DNA from: Castanea sativa
Taxonomy: Eukaryota > Streptophyta > Magnoliopsida > Fagales > Fagaceae
DNA: 64,000 nucleotides
NCBI RefSeq assembly: GCF_040712315.1
Contig: NC_134024.1
Span: 28,883,158-28,947,157 of the forward strand
Direction: 5' to 3'
Made by a program: the position numbers and the translations under genes. The notes beneath the pieces are model-generated. The model saw nothing but the letters and a program-made list of their open reading frames with translations. It did no database searches and had not been told where the DNA came from. Positions 9,500-21,879 of the stretch are shown piece after piece; the stretch's first letter is position 1, and every line of letters begins with the position of its first letter.

Positions 9500-11460
9500 A
9501 CTTAAAAAAAATTTGCATGGAACTAGAGTTGATGGAGCTCGAGTTCCGTATAAAACGCCGCTATAGGTCTTGTAAAACGCACCTATAGGTTTGGGTTGAT
9601 TAAACTTAAAAATATTTTGCGCGGAACTCGAGTTCATGGAGCTCGAGTTCCATATAAAACGCCGCTATAGGTCTTATCAAACGCAGCTATAGATTTGGGG
9701 ATGATTAAACTTAAGAAAAATTTGCATGGAACTGGAGTTGATGGAGCTCGAATTCCGTATAAAACGCCGCTATAGGTCTTGTAAAACGCACCTATAGGTT
9801 TGGGGTGATCAAACTTAAAAATATTTTGCGCGGAACTCGAGTTCGTGGAGCTCGATTTCCATATAAAACGCCACTATAGGTCTTATAAATCGCAGCTATA
9901 GGTTTAGGGTGATTAAACTTAAAAAAAATTTGCACGGAACTCGAGTTCATGGAGCTCGAGTTCCATATAAGATGCCGCTATAGGTCTTATAAAACGGAGC
10001 TATAGGTTTGCCATGATCAAAATTAAAAAAATAAAAATAAAAATAAATTTCATGGAACTCGAGTTCATGAAGATCTAATTCTATATACAACGCCGCTATA
10101 GGTCTTGTAAAACACAGTTATAGGTTTGTAGGTGATTAAACTTTAAAAAATTTTGCATGGAACTGGAGTTCATGGAGCACGAGTTCCATATAAAACCCCG
10201 CTATAGGTCTTATCAGACGCAGCTATAGATTTGTGGATGATTAAACTTAAAAAAAATTTGCATGGAACTGGAGTTCATGGAGCTCGAGTTCCGTATAAAA
10301 CGCCGCTATAGGTCTTGTGAAACGCACCTATAGGTTTGGGGTGATTAAACTTAAAAATATTTTGCGCGGAACTCGAGTTCATGGAGCTCGACTTCCATAT
10401 AAAACGCCGCTATAAGTCTTATAAAGCGTATCAATTGGTTTGTGGTGATTAAACTTAAAAACAATTTTGCGCGGAACTCGAGTTCATGGAGCTCGATTTC
10501 CATATAAAACGCCTTTATAGGTCTTATAAAACGCAGCTATAGGTTTGGGGTGATTAAACTTAAAAAAAATTTGCATGGAACTGGAGTTGATGGAGCTCGA
10601 GTTCCGTATAAAACGCCGCTATAGGTCTTGTAAAATGCACCTATAGGTTTGGGTTGATTAAACTTAAAAATATTTTGCGCGGAACTCGAGTTCATGGAGC
10701 TCGAGTTCCATATAAAACGCCGCTATCGGTCTTATCAAACGCAGCTATAGATTTGGGGATGATTAAACTTAAGAAAAATTTGCATGGAACTAGAGTTGAT
10801 GGAGCTCGAGTTCCGTATAAAACGCCGCTATAAGTCTTGTAAAACGCACCTATAGGTTTGGGGTGATCAAAATTAAAAATATTTTGCGCGGAACTCGAGT
10901 TCGTGGAGCTCGATTTCCATATAAAACGCCACTATAGGTCTTATAAAACGCAGCTATAGGTTTGGGGTGATTAAACTTAAAAAAAATTTGCACGGAACTC
11001 GAGTTCATGGAGCTCGAGATCCATATAAAATGCCGCTATAGGTCTTATAAAACGGAGCTATAGGTTTGGCATGATCAAAATTAAAAAAATAAAAATAAAA
11101 AAAAATTGCATGGAACTCGAGTTCATGAAGCTCTAATTCTATATACAACGCCGCTATAGGTCTTGTAAAACACAGTTATAGGTTTGTAGGTGATTAAACG
11201 TTAAAAAATTTTGCATGAAACTGGAGTTCATGGAGCACGAGTTCCATATAAAACCCCGCTATAGGTCTTATCAGAAGCAGCTATAGATTTGTGGATGATT
11301 AAACTTAAAAAACATTTGCATGGAACTGGAGTTCACGGAGCTCGAGTTCCGTATAAAACGCTGCTATAGGTCTTGTAAAACGCACCTATAGGTTTGGGGT
11401 GATTAAACTCAAAAATATTTTGCGCGGAACTCGAGTTCATGTAGCTCGATTTCCATATAA
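9500..11460 (+). repeat. 1058-bp higher-order repeat, about two copies
   Basis: Three independent markers recur at exactly 1058 bp: CATGGAACT(A/G)GAGTTGATGG at 9516 and 10574; TGATCAAAATT plus an AAAAATAAAAATA linker at 10014 and 11072; and GTAGGTGATTAAAC at 10128 and 11186. The unit is about ten monomers. Copy 1 is about 9500-10557 and copy 2 about 10558-11460. Confidence 0.88.
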
Positions 11461-14400
11461 AACGCCACTATAGGTCTTATAAAACGCAGCTTTAGGTTTG
11501 GGGTGATTAAACTTAAAAAAAATTTGCACGGAACTCGTGTTCATGGAGCTCGAGTTCCATATAAAATGCCGCATTAGGTCTTATAAAACGGAGCTATAGG
11601 TTTGGAATGATCAAACTTTAAAAAAAAAAAAAAAATTGTATGGAACTCGAGTTCATGAAGTTCTAATTCTATATACAACGCCGCTATAGGTCTTCTAAAA
11701 CACAGTTATAGGTTTGGGGGTGATTAAACTTTACAAAATTTTGCATGGAACTGGAGTTCATAGAGCTCGAGTTCCATATAAAACGTCGTTATAGGTCTTA
11801 TAAAACGCAGCTATAGGTTTGCGGTGATAAAACTTAAAAATATTTTGCGCGGAACTCATGCTCATGGAGCTCGTGTTCCATATAAAACGCCGCTATAGGT
11901 CTTATAAAACGTAGCTATAGGTTTGGAGGTGATTAAACTTTAAAAAATTTTGCTTGGAATTGGAGTTCGTGGAGCACGAGTTCCATATAAAACGCCGCTA
12001 TAGGTCATATCAAACGCAGCTATAGATTTGTGGATGATTAAACTTAAAAAAAATTTGCATGGAACTGGAGTTCATGGAGCTCGAGTTCCGTATAAAACGC
12101 CGCTATAGTTCTTGTAAAACGCACCTATAGGTTTGGGGTGATTAAACTTGAAAATATTTAGCGCGGAACACGAGTTCATGGAGCTCGAGTTTCATATAAA
12201 ACGCCGCTATAGGTCTTGCAAAACGCAGCTATAGGTTCGGCAAGATCAAACTTAAAAAAAAAATTGCATGGAACTCGAGTTCTTGAAGCTCGAGTTCCAT
12301 ATAAAACGCCGCTATAGGTCTTATAAAACGCAGCTATCGATTTGGGGATGATTAAACTTAAAAAAAATTTGCATGGAACTGGAGTTGATGGAGCTCAAGT
12401 TCCGCATAAAACGCCGGTATAGGTCATGTAAAACGCACCTATAGGTTTGGGGTGATTAAACTTAAAAATATTTTGCGCGGAACTCGAGTACGTGGAGCTC
12501 GAGATCCAGAAAAAATGCCGCTATAGGTCTTATAAAACGGAGCTATAGGTTTGGCATGATCAAACTTAAAAAAAAAAAAATATTGCATGGAACTCGAGTT
12601 CATGAAGCTCTAATTCTATATACAACGCCGCTATAGGTCACGTAAAACGCAGCTATAGGTTTGGCACGATCAAACTTAAAAAAAAAATTGCATGGAACAC
12701 GAGTTCATGGAGCTCAAGTTCCATATAAAACGCCGCTATAGGTCTTATAAAACACAGCTATAGGTTTGGGGGTGATTAAACTTTAGAAAATTTTGCATGG
12801 GACTGGAGTTCATAGAGCTCGAGTTCCATATAAAACGCCGCTATAGGTCTTATAAAACGCAGCTATAGGTTTGGGGTGATTAAACTTAAAAAAAATTTGC
12901 ACGGAACACGAGTTCAGGGAGCTCGAGTTCCACATAAAATGCCGCTATAGGTCTTATAAAACGGAGCTATAGGTTTGGCATGATCAAACTTTAAAAAAAA
13001 AATTGCATGGAACTCGAGTTCTTGAAGCTCGAGTTGCATATAAAACGCCGCTATAGGTCTTATCAAACACAGCTATAGGTTTGGGGGTGATTAAACTTTA
13101 GAAAATTTTGCATGGAACTGGAGTTCATAGAACTTGAGTTCTATATAAAACGCCGCTATAGGTCTTATCAAACGCAGCTATAGATTTGGGGATGATTAAA
13201 CTTAAGAAAAATTCGCATGGAACTAGAGTTGATGGAGCACGAGTTCCGTATAAAACGCCGCTATAGGTCTTGTAAAACGCACCTATAGGTTTGGGGTGAT
13301 TAAACTTAAAAATATTTTGCGCGGAACTCGAGTTCATGGAGATCGATTTCCATATAAAACGCCTTTATAGATCTTATAAAACGCAGCTATAGATTTGGGG
13401 TGATTAAACTTAAAAAAATTTGCTTTGAACTTGAGTTCATGGAGCTCGAGTTCCAGAAAAAATGCCGCTATCGGTCTTGTAAAACGTAGCTATATGTTTG
13501 GCATGATCAAACTTAAAAAAAAAAAAATTGCATGGAACTCGAGTTCATGAACCTCGAGTTCCATATAAACCGCCGCTATAGGTCTTATAAAACACAGCTA
13601 TAGGTTTGGGGGTGATTAAACTTTAGAAAAATTTGCATGGAACTGGAGTTGATGGAGCACGAGTTCCGTATAAAACGCCGCTATAGGTCTTGTAAAACGC
13701 AACTATAGGTTTGGGGTGATTAAACTTAAAAATATTTTGCGCAGAACTCGAGTTCATGGAGCTCGAGTTCCATATAAAATGCCGCTATAAGTCTTATAAA
13801 ACGTATCAATTGGTTTGGGGTGATTAAACTTAAAAAAAAATTTGAGTGGAACTCGAGTTCATGGAGCTCGATTTCCATATAAAACGCCTTTATAGGTCTT
13901 ATAAAACGCAGCTATAGGTTTGGGGTGATTAAACTTAAAAAAAAATTGCACGGAACTCGAGTTCATGCAGCTCGAGTTCCATATAAAATGCCGCTATAGG
14001 TCTTATAAAACGGAGCTATAGGTTTGGCATGATCAAAATCAAAAAAAAAATTGCATGGAACACTAGTTCGTGGAGCTAAAGTTCCATATAAAACGCCGCT
14101 ATAGGTCTTATAAAACACAGCAATAGGTTTGGGGGTGATTAAACTTTAGAAAATTTTGCTTGGAACTGGATTTCATAGAGCTCGAGTTCCATATGAAACA
14201 CCGCTATAGGTCTCATAAAACGCAGCAATAGGTTTGGGGTGATTAAACTTAAAAAAAATTTGCATGGAACTGGAGTTGATGGAGCTCGAGTTCCGTATAA
14301 AATGCCGCTATAGGTCTTATAAAACGCAGCTATAGGTTTGGGGTGATTAAACTTAAAAAAAATTTGCACGGAACTCGAGTTCATGGAGCTCGAGTTTCAT

Positions 14401-17400
14401 ATAAAACGCCGCTATAAGTCTTATAAAACGCAACTATAGGTTTGGGGTGATTAAACTTAAAAATATTTGCTTTGAACTTGATTTCATGGAGCTTGAGTTA
14501 CAGAAAAAATGCCGCTATCGGTCTTATAAAACGTAGCTATATGTTTGGCATGATCAAACTTAAAAAAAAAAAAATTGCATGGAACTCGAGTTCATGAACC
14601 TCGAGTTCCATATAAACCGCCGCTATAGGTCTTATAAAACACAGCTATAGGTTTGGGGGTGATTAAACTTTAGAAAAATTTGCATGGAACTGGAGTTGGT
14701 GGAGCACGACTTCCGTATAAAACGCCACTATAGGTCTTATAAAACACAGCTATAGGTTTGGGGTGATTAAACTTAAAAAAAATTTGCACGGAACTCGAGT
14801 TCATGCAGCTCGAGTTCCATATAAAATGCCGCTATAGGTCTTATAAAACGGAGCTATAGGTTTGGCATGATCAAACTCAAAAAAAAAAATTGCATGGAAC
14901 ACGAGTTCATTGAGCTAAAGTTCCATATAAAACGCCGCTATAGGTCTTATAAAACACAGCTATAGGTTTGGGGGTGATTAAACTTTAAAAAAATTTGCTT
15001 GGAACTCGAGTTCATGGAGCTCGAGTTCCAGAAAAAATGCCGCTATTGGTCCTATAAAACGAAACAATAGGTTTGGGGTGATTAAACTTAAAAAAATTTG
15101 CACGGAACTCGAGTTCATGGAGCTCGAGTTCCATATAAAATGCCGCATTAGGTCTTATAAAACGCTGCTATAGGTTTGGAGGTGATTAAACTTTAAAAAA
15201 TTTTGCATGGAACTGGAGTTCATACAGCTCGAGTTCCATATAAAATGCCGCTATAGGTCTTATAAAACGCAGCTATAGGTTTGGGGTGATTAAACTTAAA
15301 AAAATTTGCACAGAACTCGAGTTCATGGAGCTCGAGTTCCATATAAAATGCCGCATTAGGTCTTATAAAACGGAGCTATAGGTTTGGAATGATCAAACTT
15401 TAAAAAAAAAAAAAAAAATTGCATGGAACTCGAGTTCATGAAGCCCTAATTCTATATACAACTCCGCTATAGGTCTTCTAGAACACAGTTATAGGTTTGG
15501 GGGTGATTAAACTTTACAAAATTTTGCATGGAACTGGAGTTCATAGAGCTCGAGTTCCATATAAAACGTCGCTATAGGTCTGATAAAACGCAGCTATAGG
15601 TTTGGGGTGATAAAACTTAATATTTTGCGCGGAACTCGTGCTCATGGAGCTCGTGTTCCATATAAAACGCAGCTATAGGTCTTATAAAACGCTGCTATAG
15701 GTTTGGAGGTGATTAAACTTTAAAAATTTTTGCATGGAACTGGAGTTCATACAGCTCGAGTTCCATATAAAATGCCGCTATAGGTCTTATAAAACGGAGC
15801 TATAGGTTTGGCATGATCAAACTAAAAAAAAAAAAAATTGCATGGAACTCGAGTTCATGAAGCTCTAATTCTATATACAACGCCGCTATAGGTCTTGTAA
15901 AACACAGTTATAGGTTTGTAGGTGATTAAACTTTAAAAAATTTTGCATGGAACTCGAGTTCATGGAGCACGAGTTACATATAAAACCCCGCTTTAGGTCA
16001 TATCAGACGCAACTATAGATTTGTGGATGATCAAACTTAAAAAAAATTTGCATGGAACTGGAGTTGATGGAGCACGAGTTCCGTATAAAACGCCGCTATA
16101 GGTTTTGTAAAAGGCACCTATAGGTTTGGGGTGATTAAACTTAAAAATATTTTGCGCAGACCTCGAGTTCATGGAGCTCGAGTTTCATATAAAACGCCGC
16201 TATAAGTCTTATAAAACGCAACTATAGGTTTGGGGTGATTAAACTTAAAAAAATTTGCTTTGAACTTGAGTTCATGGAGCTCGAGTTCCCGAAAAAATGC
16301 CGCTATCGGTCTTATAAAACGTAGCTATATGTTTGGCATGATCAAACTTTAAAAAAAAAAAATTGCATGGAACTCGAGTTCATGAACCTCGAGTTCCATA
16401 TAAACCGCCACTATAGGTCTTATAAAATACAGCTATAGGTTTGGGGGTGATTAAACTTTAGAAAAATTTGCATGGAACTGGAGTTGATGGAGCACGAGTT
16501 CCGTATAAAACGCCGCTATAGGTCTCGTAAAACGCACCTATAGGTTTGGGGTGATTAAACTTAAAAATATTTTGCGCGGAACTCGAGTTCATGGAGCACG
16601 AGTTCCATATAAAATGCCGCTATAAGTCTTATAAAACGTATCAATAGGTTTGGGGTGATTAAACTTTAAAAAAATTTTGAGTGGAACTCGAGTTCATGGA
16701 GCCCGATTTCCATATAAAACGCCACTATAGGTCTTGTAAAACGCAGCTATAGGTTTGGGGTGATTAAACTTAAAAAAAATTTGCATGGAACTCGAGTTCA
16801 TGGAGCTCGAGTTCCATATAAAATGCCGCTATAGGTCTTATAAAACGGAGCTATAGGTTTGGTATGATCAAACTTAAAAAAAAAAATATTGCGTGGAACA
16901 CGAGTTCATGGAGCTCATGTTCCATATAAAACGCCGCTATAGGTCTTATAAAACACATCTATAGGTTTGGGGGTGATTAAACTTTAGAAAATTTTGCATG
17001 GAACTGGATTTCGTAGAGCTCGAGTTCCATATGAAACGCCGCTATAGGTCTCATAAAACGCAGAAATAGGTTTAGGGTGATTAAACTTAAAAAAATTTGC
17101 ATGGAACTGGAGTTGATGGAGCTCGAGTTCCGTATAAAATGCCGCTATAGGTCTTATCAGACGCAGCTATAGATTTGTGGATGATCAAACTTAAAAAAAA
17201 TTTGCATGGAATTGGAGTTCATGGAGGACGAGTTCCATATAAAACCCCGCTACAGGTCTTATCAGACGCAGCTCTAGATTTGTGGATGATCAAACTTCAA
17301 AAAAATTTGCATGGAACTGGAGTTCATGGAGGACGAGTTCCGTATAAAACGCCGCTATAGGTCTTGTAAAACGCACCTATAGGTTTGGGGTGATTAAACT

Positions 17401-19559
17401 TAAAAAAAATTTACACGGAACTCGAGTTCGTGGAGCTCGAGTTCCATATAAAATGCCGCTATAGGTCTTATAAAACGGAGCTATAGGTTTCGCATGATCA
17501 AACTTTTAAAAAAAAAAAAAAATTGCATGGAACTCGAGTTCATGAAGCTCTAATTCTATATACAACGCCGCTATAGGTCTTGTAAAACACAGTTATAGGT
17601 TTGGGGGTGATTAAACTTTAGAAAATTTTGCATGGAACTGGAGTTCATAGAGCTCGAGTTCCATATAAAACGCCGCTATAGGTCTTATAAAACGCAGCTA
17701 TAGGTTTGGGGTGATTAAACTTAAAAAAAATTTCCTTGGAACTCGAGTTCATGGAGCTCGAGTTCCAGAAAAAATGCCGCTATAGGTCTGACAAAACGTA
17801 GCTATATGTTTGGCATGATCAAACTTAAAAAATAAAAATAAAAATAAAATTGCATGGAACTCGAGTTCATGGAGCTCGAGTTCCATAAATAATGCTGCTA
17901 AAGGTCTTATAAAACGTAGCTATATGTTTGGCATGATCAAACTTAAAAAATAAAAAATAAATAAAAAAAATTGCATGGAACTCGGGTTCATGAAGCTCTA
18001 ATTCTATATACAACGCCGCTATAGGTCTTGTAAAACGCAGCTATAGGTTTGGCACGATCAAACTTTAAAAAAAAAAATTGTATGGAACTCGAGTTCATGG
18101 AGCTCAAGTTCCATATAAAGCGCAGCTATAGGTATTATAAAACGCAGCTATAGGTTTGGGGGTGATTAAACTTTAAAAAAATTTGCATGGAAATGGAGTT
18201 CATGGAGCTCGAGTTCCATATAAACGCCGCTATAGGTCTTATAAAACGCACCTATAGGTTTGGGGTGATTAAACTTAAAAATATCTTGCGCGGAACTCGA
18301 TTTCATGGAGCACGATTTCCATATAAAACGCCACTATAGGTCTTGTAAATCGCAGCTTTAGGTTTGGGGTGATTAAACTTAAAAAAAATTTGCACGGAAC
18401 TCGAGTTCATGGAGCTCGAGTTCCATATAAAATGCCGCTATAGGTCTTATAAAACGGAGCTATAGGTTTGGCACGATCAAACTTAAGAAAAAAAAATTGC
18501 ATGGAACTCGAGTTCATGGAGCTCAAGTTCCATATAAAGCTCTGCTATAGGTATTATAAAACGCAGCTATAGGTTTGGGGGTGATTAAACTTTAAAAAAA
18601 TTTGCATGGAACTGGAGTTCATGGAGCTCGAGTTCCATATAAACGCCGCTATAGGTCTTATAAAATGCAGCTATAAGTTTGGGGTGATTAAACTTTTAAA
18701 AAATTTGCTTGGAATTCGAGTTCATGGAGCTCGAGTTCCAGAAAAAATGCCGCTATAGGTCTTATAAAACGGAACTATAGGTTTGGCATGATCAAACTTA
18801 AAAAAAAAAAAAAAATTGCATGGAACTCGAGTTCATGAAGCTCTAATTCTATATACAACGCCGCTGTAGGTCATGTAAAACACAACTATAGGTTTGGCAC
18901 GATCAAACTTAAAAAAAAAAATTGCATGGAAAACGAGTTCGTGGAGCTCAAGTTCCATATAAACGCCGCTATAGGTCTTATAAAACGCACCTATAGGTTT
19001 GGGGTGACTAAACTTAAAAATATCTTGCGCGGAACTCGATTTCATGGAGCTCGATTTCAATATAAAACGCCACTATAGGTCTTATAAAACGCAGCTTTAG
19101 GTTTGGGGTGATTAAACTTAAAAAAAATTTGCACGGAACTCGAGTTCATGGAGCTCGAGTTCCATATAAAACGCCGCTATAGGTCTTATAAAACACAGCT
19201 ATAGGTTTGGGGGTGATTAAACTTTAGAAAAATTTGCATGGAACTGGAGTTGATGGAGCACGAGTTCCGTATAAAACGCCGCTATAGGTCTTGTAAAACG
19301 CACCTATAGGTTTGGGGTGATTAAACTTAAAAATATTTTGCGCGGAACTCGAGTTCATGGAGCTCGAGTTCCATATAAAATGCCGCTATAAGTCTTATAA
19401 AACGCAGCTATAGGTTTGGGGTGATTAAACTTAAAAAAAATTTGCTTGGAACTCGAGTTCATGGATCTCGAGTTCCAGAAAAAATGCCGCTATAGGTCTT
19501 ATAAAACGTAGCCACATGTTTGGCATGATCAAACCTAAAAATAAAAAATAAAAAAAAAA
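11461..19559 (+). repeat. Irregular satellite block
   Basis: About 80 satellite monomers without one dominant long period. Local relationships exist: the variant TGCTTTGAAC occurs at 13421, 14468 and 16257, each followed by the same series of variant monomers (CCAGAAAAAATGCCGCTATCGG type), giving spacings of 1047 and 1789 bp. Monomers with the lone variant ATAAAGC(T/G)(C/G)TGCTATAGGTATT appear at 18537 and again in the 21.7-26 kb region. No gene or foreign insertion was seen. Confidence 0.9.
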
Positions 19560-19651
19560 TTGCATGGAACTCGAGTTCGTAGAGCTCGAGTTCCATAAGA
19601 AATGCTGCTATAGGTCTTATAAAACGTAGCTATATGTTTGGCAAGATCAAA

Positions 19652-19654
<3 letters not shown>

Positions 19655-19703
<49 letters not shown>
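19655..19703 (+). repeat. Poly-A tract of 49 A
   Basis: The longest homopolymer in the window. It occupies the normal A-tract position of a GATCAAACTT-type monomer, where 8-20 A are usual. The paralogous tract at 20536-20562 has 27 A. It is either true slippage expansion or an assembly length artefact. Confidence 0.85.
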
Positions 19704-19706
<3 letters not shown>

Positions 19707-20535
19707 CATGGAACTCGAGTTCATGAAGCTCTAATTCTATATACAACGCCGCTATAGGTCTTGTAAAACACAGTTATAGGTTTGGGGGTGATTAAACTTT
19801 ACAAAATTTCGAATGGAACTGGAGTTCATAGAGCTCGTGTTCCATATAAAACGCCCCTATAGGTCTTGTAAAACGCAGCTATAGGTTTGGGGTGATAAAA
19901 CTTAAAAATATTTTGCACGGAACTCGTGCTCATGGAGCTCGTGTTCCATATAAAACGCCGCTGTAGGTCTTATAAAATGCAGCTATAGGTTTGGATGTGA
20001 TTAAACTTTAAAAAAATTTGCTTGGAACTCGAGTTCGTGGAGCTCGAGTTCCAGAAAAAATGCCGCTATAGGTCTTATAAAACGAAGCTCTAGGTTTGGC
20101 ATGATCAAACTTTAAAAAAACAAAAATTGCATAGAACTCGAGTTCTTGAAGCTCGAGTTGCATATAAAACGCCGCTATAGGACTTATCAAACGCAGCTAT
20201 AGATTTGGGGATGATTAAACTTAAGAAAAATTTGCATGGAACTGGAGTTGATGGAGCACGAGTTCCGTATAAAACGCCGCTATAGGTCTTGTAAAACGCA
20301 CCTATAGGTTTGGGGTGATTAAAGTTAAAAATATTTTGCGCGGAACTCTAGTTCATTGAGCTCGAGTTCCATGTAAAACGCCGCTATAAGTCTTATAAAA
20401 CGTATTAACAGGTTTGGGGTGATTAAACTTAAAAAAATTTTTGCGTGGAACTCGAGTTCATGGAGCTCGAGTTCCATAAAAAATGCTGTTATAGGTCTTA
20501 TAAAACGTAGCTATATGTTTGGCAAGATCAAACTT

Positions 20536-20562
20536 AAAAAAAAAAAAAAAAAAAAAAAAAAA
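20536..20562 (+). repeat. Poly-A tract of 27 A
   Basis: Partner of the 49-A tract in the second copy of the 0.87-kb duplication, in the same GGCAAGATCAAACTT context. It is the second-longest homopolymer seen. Confidence 0.85.
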
Positions 20563-21305
20563 TTGCATGGAACTCGAGTTCATGAAGCTCTAATTCTATA
20601 TACAACGCCGCTATAGGTCTTGTAAAACACAGTTATAGGTTTGGGGGTGATTAAACTTTACAAAATTTCGAATGGAACTGGAGTTCATAGAGCTCGTGTT
20701 CCATATAAAACGCCCCTATAGGTCTTATAAAACGCAGCTATAGGTTTGGGGTGATAAAACTTAAAAATATTTTGCACGGAACTCGTGCTCATGGAGCTCG
20801 TGTTCCATATAAAACGCCGCTATAGGTCTTATAAAATGCAGCTATAGGTTTGGATGTTATTAAACTTTAAAAAAATTAGCTTGGAACTCGAGTTCGTGGA
20901 GCTCGAGTTCCAGAAAAAATGCCGCTATAGGTCTTATAAAACGAAGCTCTAGGTTTGGCATGATCAAACTTTAAAAAAACAAAAATTGCATGGAACTCGA
21001 GTTCTTGAAGCTCGAGTTGCATATAAAACGCCGCTATAGGACTTATCAAACGCAGCTATAGATTTGGCGATGATTAAACGTAAGAAAAATTTGCATGGAA
21101 CTGGAGTTGATGGAGCACGAGTTCCGTATAAAACGCCGCTATAGGTCTTGTAAAACGCACCTATAGGTTTGGGGTGATTAAAGTTAAAAATATTTTGCGC
21201 AGAACTCGAGTTCATGGAGCTCGAGTTCCATGTAAAACGCCACTATAAGTCTTATAAAACGTATTAATAGGTTTGGGGTGATTAAACTTAAAAAAAATTT
21301 TGCGT

Positions 21306-21879
21306 GGAACTCGAGTTCATGGAGCACGATTTCCATATAAAACGCCTTTATAGATCTTATAAAACGCAGCTATAGGTTTGGGGTGATTAAACTTAAAAAA
21401 AAATTTGCACGGAACTCGAGTTCATGCAGCTCGAGTTCCATATAAAATGCCGCTATAGGTCTTATAAAATGCAGCTATAGGTTTGGGGTGATTAATCTTA
21501 AAAATATCTTGCGCGGAACTCGAGTTCATAGAGCTCGATTTCCATATAAAACGCCACTATAGGTCTTATAAAACGCAGCTTTAGGTTTGGGGTGATTAAA
21601 CTTAAAAAAAATTTGCACGGAACTCGAGTTCATGGAGCTCGAGTTCCATATAAAATGCCGCTATAGGTCTTATAAAACGGAGCTATAGGTTTGGCACGAT
21701 CAAACTTAAGAAAAAAAAATTGCATGGAACTCGAGTTCATGGAGCTCAAGTTCCATATAAAGCTGTGCTATAGGTATTATAAAACGCAGCTATAGGTTTG
21801 GGGGTGATTAAACTTTAAAAAAATTTGCATGGAACTGGAGTTCATGGAGCTCGAGTTCCATATAAACGCCGCTATAGGT
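21306..21879 (+). repeat. Irregular satellite
   Basis: About five to six monomers joining two duplicated blocks. The run at 21490-21870 matches about 18265-18650 (ATATCTTGCGCGG, CTTAAGAAAAAAAAATTGC, AAAGCT(C/G)TGCTATAGG), showing exchange over 3.2 kb. No gene. Confidence 0.85.

Larger units (their letters stand above)
19560..21305 (+). repeat. Tandem duplication of an ~0.87-kb satellite segment
   Basis: About 19560-20440 is repeated as about 20441-21305. Before the poly-A tract the offset is 881 bp, and after it 859 bp, because the tract is 22 bp shorter in the second copy. A diagnostic shared variant is CAAAATTTCGAATGGAACTG at 19802 and 20661. Both copies carry the same rare monomers (ATGCTG(C/T)TATAGG; TTAAGAAAAATTTGC or TAAGAAAAATTTGC). 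Confidence 0.87.
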
